Shown in pieces: positions 58,380 through 64,000 of a DNA stretch of 64,000 nucleotides. The notes beneath the pieces were generated by a model that made no database searches, was not told the origin of the DNA, and worked only from the letters and a program-made list of their open reading frames with translations. The stretch's first letter is position 1. Each line of letters starts with the position of its first letter. This DNA comes from Liolophura sinensis (Eukaryota; Mollusca; Polyplacophora; Chitonida; Chitonidae), in assembly GCF_032854445.1 (NCBI RefSeq), contig NC_088301.1:24154226-24218225 (forward strand), given 5' to 3'. Position numbers and translations under genes: made by a program.

Positions 58380-58970
58380 CATCAATTAGCGGCAGAGATT
58401 TTACTTGTATTATCCGGCCATAATTGATCTCACACTACTCTGGCATAATTGCTAAGACAGACGTTTGTTTTTTTTTTAGTTTTTTTTTTTAGCCTGCCCC
58501 AGGTAGCAATGGTAAAGCAGTCGGGAGTCCGTGAAGCATGATATGTCAGCGCTCTCACCACACCCCCCTCCCCCGCTGTCATCTGATGTGGACACAGTCT
58601 AAGTCATTACCATCCAAAGCAACATGTTGGCTAATCCGGGCTCACCTGTCCTGTAATGAGTTATGCGCCCTCGGAGAACGCAACGACAGCTCCGGCTCTC
58701 ACCTGAAGAGGAAGAAATAATTACAAAAAAAAAAAAAAAGAGATAGAGGGAAGCATCGCTGTGGATAAATGCAGGAATCAATATCATCAGCACTCATCCT
58801 GGCCTTGTGGCAACCTGATCCGGCCAAATCCGGGCTGTGCTAATGAACAGATCAAAGACAACCTAGCCCTCCCGCGAAACAATCACACAGGCAAGTTCTT
58901 AGTCCAGATTCATATGCTTCAGAAGAAAGCTGGATTAAACTCAGGAAGGAAGGTTTATTTTGAATGATGG
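58380..58970. other. Non-repetitive island with clustered motifs (possible conserved non-coding element)
   Basis: It has higher CpG and balanced composition. Motifs include an OTX/bicoid-type TAATCC (58632-58637), an E-box CACCTG (58643-58648) and a TCF/LEF-type AGATCAAAG (58849-58857), plus TAATTG-like homeodomain cores. A poly-T (58468-58490) and a poly-A (58726-58739) interrupt it. Frames at 58538-58720 and 58761-58967 have no domain. Regulatory function is inference. Confidence 0.33.
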
Positions 58971-59257
58971 AGGTGCATTAAGATAATGCTCTAAGAATAG
59001 GCTTTACAGACATCAAATGATTAAAATGTTGTGTGAATGCTGAACAGGAGTGTTGATTTAAAAGGGTGAAAAGGGTATCATTTATTGGTGCATGTAGAAA
59101 TTCTTGATAAAAAGTAGGAAAAGAAAGACTATCAATGTTGCCTGTGAATTAAAGATACATGTATGTTTCAAAACACTGCATTTGGCATAAAACTTGGCAA
59201 TAAAATAAAAGATGACTTGTTATTAATTTACTTGAAATTCCATTCATATTACAATGG

Positions 59258-59342
59258 TATTTTGAGGTAGAATAACATCCTATTGGAAAATGTTTCAGCA
59301 CTAAAAGTAATATTTTGTAACCTTTATTTGCCTCTAAAATGC
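59258..59342 (+). repeat. Dispersed repeat R4, partial copy
   Basis: TATTTTGAGGTAGAATAACA, TCCTATTGGAAAATG, CACTAAAAGTAA and TTTGTAACCTTTATTTGCCT are collinear with 34841-34970. Confidence 0.65.
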
Positions 59343-59430
59343 CTTTATTCTCCTCTAAAATGCCTTTATTTGACACTAAAGTCTTTATTTCCCTCTAAAA
59401 TGGCTTTATTTCCTTCTAAATTGCCTCAAA
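59330..59430. repeat. Short tandem repeat, ~24-26-bp unit
   Basis: CCTCTAAAATGCCTTTATT recurs four to five times. It appears to have grown from the end of the R4 copy it overlaps. Confidence 0.85.
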
Positions 59431-59886
59431 TTTTAGGTCCAGTACATTAGCCTAACTAGTATTAGTAAGTTAAGAAATATTATAATGGTTACTCTAGAAT
59501 TGGCAAAAAATCATTATGAAAAAAAAAAAATGAAAAGAAAAAAAAAAAAAAAAGATTATCAACACTGTTCGTGTTACCAGTTCATTCAGGATATTTTTCT
59601 GGCGGGTTCAGTTTGAGGCCTGTATATCACTTGAGACCTTGTATCATCAAAATGATAGAACGTGACCAATCAAAAACTCTGAGAGATGTCTTGCATTAAG
59701 TAGTCTTTGATGATTGATTGGACCCAATTGTGTCGTCAGTAACATTGTTCAGGGGATTACAAAAGTTACCAGGAAAAGCTCTGTACGATGTTGGAACTGG
59801 AAGTTAAAAAAAAAAATGTGACAGCAACTTTTATAGCTGTCAAAAAGGATTATGGGTTTCATACTGTAAATCTTCAACATTTTCAC
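59431..59886. other. Unannotated
   Basis: Poly-A tracts lie at 59519-59553. The rest is unique sequence. Confidence 0.5.
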
Positions 59887-60143
59887 GTTTGATTTATGGA
59901 CTCAAGAAGATTTCACAAATATGACGGCAGCCAGCATTTTGATGGGAGGGGGCCAGCATTATGATGGGAGGAAACAGGGCAGAGCCCGAGAGAAACCCAC
60001 GACCATCCGCAGGTTGCTGACAGACCTTCCCACGTTTAGCTGGAGAGTAAGCCAGCATGAGCTGGACTTGAACTCACATGGATCCCATTGGTAAGAGGCT
60101 CCTGGGTCGTTAGGCTATGCTTGCGAGCTAACCAACTGAGCCA
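59887..60143 (-). mobile_element. SINE family A, near full length, with internal duplication
   Basis: On the minus strand it has a head with GTGGCTCAGTTGGTTAGCTC (good box A), a GAGTTCAAGTCCAGCTCATG box B region, then body and tail. The CATxATGCTGG segment is duplicated in tandem (CCAGCATTTTGATGGGAGGG and CCAGCATTATGATGGGAGGA on the + strand). The tail is eroded. Confidence 0.93.
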
Positions 60144-60146
60144 CTA

Positions 60147-60310
60147 TATTCAAATATATTGTGAAAGCATCATTGTGTGTTGTCTGATAAAATTATACTT
60201 TTTATGAAGCCCTGAAACTGGCCAATTCAACCAGTGTAGTTTTGTCTCCAAAATAAAAAGACAAATGTGCATAAATTGCACTGAAAGTTGCTCTTTCACA
60301 TGCGAAAAGC
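60147..60310 (+). repeat. Dispersed repeat R2, copy 2
   Basis: This is the partner of 2062-2227. It starts within a few bases of the 5' end of the neighbouring SINE, so one of the two probably inserted at the edge of the other. Confidence 0.85.
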
Positions 60311-61111
60311 TTGAGCAGTGTAGTGAGGGAGTAGGTAATGGTTGCTAGGCATATAATCACTGTCGTGTGTTTAGTACCATGCGTGGATGGAGTCTTCCAG
60401 ATTCCTCTGCTTCCATAGTTTATGAGAAGTGGTCTTACCTAAAGTTTACCGTTGATTGCTTGCCTACTATCAATATGAGGTTTGCCAATGAGGCCAAAAC
60501 CTTACATCTAGCTGGCCAACTATATGTTAGTCTAATCCAGAATTCCAGCAATTCTTTTATACGGGGTTCTTTTTCTGTACTTTAACAGCAATCAAGGACA
60601 CCCTTTCCAGCCAGTTCTGCATGTGGGCAATCAGAAGGTAAGAAAGAGTTGGCGCTTTTGAAGAACAGCGGTACTGTCCAATGCATGACCACTGCTCGCT
60701 TTAATCGGTTTTACTGTTACTGTTTCCATATTTTTGATATTTGTCAATAAAAAAGTTACAGTATTGTCCTTATACAGTTCCTGCGTTTTCAGTTTTTTTG
60801 CCTTTGAATTAAGCTTTGTTTTATGTTCCATATTGTAGTTTCTGGTTAATATTCCGCAATTGTTTTATATTTTTTCGTGTGTAATGCTAATCCTAGTCAG
60901 AACTTTAGAAATCGGGAAATCCATGTCACTTCAAGCGTGTTCACACAGGAACCTCATAGAGACATTATTTATGTTGAGAGTACATCGTTTCACCTCTGTG
61001 GTGTCCATTTGAACATGGAGGTATATATACCTCCATGACTTGACTAAATTTGACGACTCTTCCGTTAAATATACTTTTTGCATTGGTAGTTGGCAAACCT
61101 TTTTTTCATGA
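60311..61111. other. Unannotated
   Basis: A 49-bp segment at 60589-60637 is bracketed by CTGTACTTTAACAG and GAAG|GTAAGA, which look like splice sites; evidence for a micro-exon is weak. The other frames are unrecognised. Confidence 0.4.
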
Positions 61112-61440
61112 AACTTCGGGGGCGGTAGATCCAGGGTCAATCCTGGGTCCAGTCACACTTAAGACCCTAAAAGAGGAAGATGTAACTTCCTCGCTTGGCG
61201 TTCAGCATGAAGGGGATAGAGCAACGACTAGTTGACCCGTATTGGTATAATGGCTCGGGCGGGGCGCCTTACATGCCTTCGGTAAGGCGTCTCAGTGAAG
61301 CAGCACTAGATGAAAGAGCGGTGGAAATCCGTCCTGCAACAAGGAGGCACATTACATGCACTCTTAGGATTCCTTCGTCGTCATATGACTGAAAAATTGT
61401 TAAGTACGATGTTAAATCCCAAGCACTCACTCACTCACTC
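61112..61440 (+). mobile_element. SINE family C, head-truncated copy
   Basis: It begins inside the tRNA-like head (CTTCGGGGGCGGTAGATCCA, box B-like GGTCAATCC). The full body includes the AGGAAGATGTAACTTCCTCG hairpin segment that the 9311 copy lacks. The tail is TTAAGTACGATGTTAAATCC, CAAGCACTCACTCACTCACT. The 65-codon frame at 61195-61392 is the SINE body. Confidence 0.93.
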
Positions 61441-62387
61441 TTTTCATGAAACCTTGATCGGGTTTTAACACATGTAGTCCTGAAGAATTTTCCACGCATA
61501 GGATGATGGTCAGGTCTATGTGTGGATGAAACAGGAGTGCCCGGAGTAAACAGCCGTCGATGACAGGTTATCAGTGAACTTTACCACGTTTGGCATAAGC
61601 AGAAACCTTTTTCCAGGTACCTAATAAAAACACTTTTCTTAAAATCACAGCAGAAGAAGCGTAAGTTGAACTCTGGCCTACAAACTCACTGATCAGAGGC
61701 CAATTAACGACTTTCTCTATTGCTGATGTCCCTGCATGCTTACCATAGTATCCGTACATTCTATTTTAGGAGGCCCGAAACTTTGAAATGGCTGACCAAA
61801 CTTTGTTATGTGGTGATTCTGGTTTAGCAGAGGCTTTTAGTCAGAAAGTCCATCTCAGAAAGACGCGCAGCGTCATGTTTTCAGATATGTTTTCCAGTGG
61901 GTTTTGCTTGGTTTCTTCCGCCCATTCACTGAAACGGCGGAGTACAACAATTAGGTGTGAAATAAAAAAAATAATCGGTGGCGATGTAGGTATTTGACTT
62001 TCCTATCTGTAATACTGTCAAGTTGTCCCGAGGAAGTCTTCCGAAACCTTCAGCATGTTCTACGCGTGTAAATCATTATCCAATATTGTATAAGAAACAC
62101 ATCTATCTTTGTGGATAAACACCAGTGGGTATCATCGTATTGTATTTGACCTGGTTTGTTTTACTCACTGCACAATGAACACTCAGCGGCAACCTATTCG
62201 ATGAGCACGTATAAGGCTGACATCTTTCATTTAAAATTTCAATTTTTCCTTTGGGAGAATCGCGTGTAGATATTATGAGCAGCTATCAGATTTCAGACTG
62301 ACAGTTGATATTAGTGAAGTAAACTAGTTTACGAATTAAAACCCCAATACATATACCATAAACAAATACATCCACTGAAGTATCTGT
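61441..62387. other. Unannotated
   Basis: This is unique sequence. Frames at 61571-61759 and 61788-61997 have no domain. TAATACTGTCAAG at about 62011 shares a seed with miR-8 but is not a miRNA (see rejected items). Confidence 0.45.
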
Positions 62388-62669
62388 GGGAGCCTCAGTG
62401 GGCAAGTGGTTACTGTGCCAGCACAGTGGAATGACCCAGGAGCTTCTCCCCAGTGGGATAGCTGTGAGTTCAAGTCCAGTTCATGCTTCCTCCCTCTCCG
62501 GCCGTTCGTGGGAAGGTCAGCCAGCAGCCTGTAGATAGTCTTGGGTTCCCCCCCCCCCCGGGGACTGTCCGGTTTCTTCCCATCATAATGCTGGCTGCCG
62601 TCTAGTAAGTGAAATATTCTTGAGTATGGCGTAAAGCACCAATCAAATCAATAAATAAATACATAAATA
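62388..62669 (+). mobile_element. SINE family A, near full length, diverged head
   Basis: GGGAGCCTCAGTGGGCAAGT replaces the canonical box A and is degenerate. Box B (GAGTTCAAGTCC) is intact. The body contains a C-run of about 11, and the tail TTCTTGAGTATGGCGTAAAG ends in (AAAT)n. Confidence 0.94.
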
Positions 62670-62990
62670 GGCTGTAGAGGTGGACCCAGGAAGCACTATC
62701 TTCACTTTCTGCCAATCAGCATCGATTCTTTATCCCTTTAAATCTACTTTGCGTATGTAATAGAGAGCTGAATACCTGCGTATATGTGTATTTCGGTATT
62801 AACACGCATATATGAAGGAAAGTCATTTGCAAAAGGGAAACATGATCCATGGCAGTATCCGGAGGAAACTTGTTGAAATGCGGGAAGCTTAATGACTAAC
62901 CAAAGTGAGTCATTTCATTGTATTGTGTATTTTCTGATGACAAACGATTGACCATGCAACCTTTAACCTGCCGTAAAACTCCTCGGCTAA
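62670..62990. other. Unannotated
   Basis: This is unique sequence in which I see nothing. Confidence 0.5.
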
Positions 62991-63720
62991 TTTGTTCTGG
63001 GGAGTTTGAAGTGTCCCGCTGTTATATTTACCATAAACCTGTCCCGTTTTTGGCCGTTTATTGAGTGGCGGGATTCAATAGCGAGACTAAGCTGGCACTT
63101 TTCCTCTTCTTGTGTATTAACCCAGGCATAAAATCTCCGCAGCCATTGGCAACAAAATAGATTTATGGAATCGAGTTAGGCTGTTATATTAGATTTGCTT
63201 CGGGCTGAAAACAGACAGTTGTCTCAGCGAGTTTGGTGCGAGCTTATCTCACAATTACTGTGTTTCCGAATCATTATAAAATATTGATCTCGCCAAGGGT
63301 TTTTTTAACTCTCTCTCTCTTCACTAATCCCGCTCTTTGATATGACAAACGACAGATTAGAGGACTGTCAAGTGAGAAGAAAGCGACTGGCGTCCTTTCC
63401 CGTGTAGGTATTGATGAAACCCGACTGCCAGATCTTAGGTAAACATGGACCATTTAATATTCAAGTCAGGTTCATTGAAAGGGAACGGAAAACGCGCTCT
63501 TTGGCATTCCCCACGGTGGCCAAGGAAGTTCATCTCCGGATCAAAACCCCAGCGTCCTGGAGACGTCTAGAAGTTCCGGCCATAGATACTGCAATCAGCT
63601 GAGCATGTTTGATTTGGCTTCCATTGCTTCTGTGCAACCATAATTACTGTCAATAAACCAACAAGGCTTTCTGCATGTGCGGTTTCTTCATGTAAGTACA
63701 GCATCAAGCGACATAAGACG
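62991..63720. other. Non-repetitive, CpG-containing island (possible conserved non-coding element or untranslated exon)
   Basis: It lacks simple repeats apart from a short CT run at about 63311-63320, and is richer in CpG than most of the window. It holds CAGCCATTGGCAAC (CCAAT box, with a GGCAAC X-box half-site) and a homeodomain-like TAATTA near 63641. The 63-codon frame at 63411-63602 has no domain. The nature of the region is undetermined. Confidence 0.3.
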
Positions 63721-64000
63721 GAAGAGCCTCACATCTTCGAATAGAAACATGAAAGGCCAGATTTTGAATAATGGCGCATTGTTCATGGCGAGTTTTGTGA
63801 TTTTGTTAGGGGTTGTGTGGGTTTAGAACCATTTACATAACAGTAAGAGTTAAAAACTTGACAAGATGCCGGATTTCACCGGTTACGTTTGGCCATTACC
63901 CAACTATCACACTGTCGTCGCCGTTCTGATTTAAAATCTGTGCTGTAGTCTTGTATTGTATGTGCATGCAGTATCTTCTTCATGAACAAGAAAATTGTGT
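63721..64000. other. Unannotated
   Basis: This is unique sequence to the window edge with no gene seen. Confidence 0.5.

Noticed and set aside
62005-62035. miR-8/200-like seed TAATACTGTCA
   Set aside because: Only 11 bases match; the rest of the mature sequence differs and no opposite arm forms a hairpin.

Overview
The window is 64 kb of AT-rich animal (metazoan) DNA with no protein-coding gene, rRNA or genuine tRNA gene that I can support. The longest open frames (up to 165 codons) are almost all shadows of tandem arrays whose repeat unit lacks stop codons, or of SINE bodies. The best guess at the organism is a lophotrochozoan, probably a mollusc. This rests on remembered similarity of the tRNA-headed SINE tails (a tail reading '...TTCTTGAGTACGGCGTAAA...' and another ending in CACT repeats) and on abundant ACATGTA-type sequence. 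No database search was possible. The window most resembles a large intron or an intergenic region.

Layout. 0-10 kb holds a run of minisatellites (72, degenerate ~100-200, 31 and 29/30 bp units), G-rich tracts, a TA microsatellite and one CACT-tailed SINE inserted into the 30-bp array. 11-20 kb has further arrays (20, 49, 104 and 36 bp units, CTGT), a possible MITE, two more CACT-tailed SINE copies and a long G-run. 20-40 kb is mostly unique sequence with a 23-bp array of POU-like palindromes, three copies of a second SINE family (A), a degenerate related SINE (B), dispersed repeats of unknown family and three RFX X-box-like palindromes. 40-53 kb is dominated by long arrays: 44 bp (~28 units), 25 bp, 29 bp, 64 bp, 48 bp and 59 bp with a 236-bp higher-order repeat. 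53-64 kb holds two TA arrays, a young 131-bp triplication, four family A SINEs (one with a 14-bp target-site duplication, two forming an inverted pair), one more family C copy, and several non-repetitive stretches with clustered transcription-factor-like motifs.

No gene network can be described. What can be described is the repeat landscape: at least fifteen unrelated minisatellites, three tRNA-derived SINE families, four dispersed repeat families I do not recognise, and a few candidate regulatory islands. These islands (about 25.0-25.7, 29.0-29.3, 37.0-37.3, 38.6-39.3, 52.7-53.05, 58.4-58.95 and 63.0-63.7 kb) are the stretches where cross-species alignment would be most informative.
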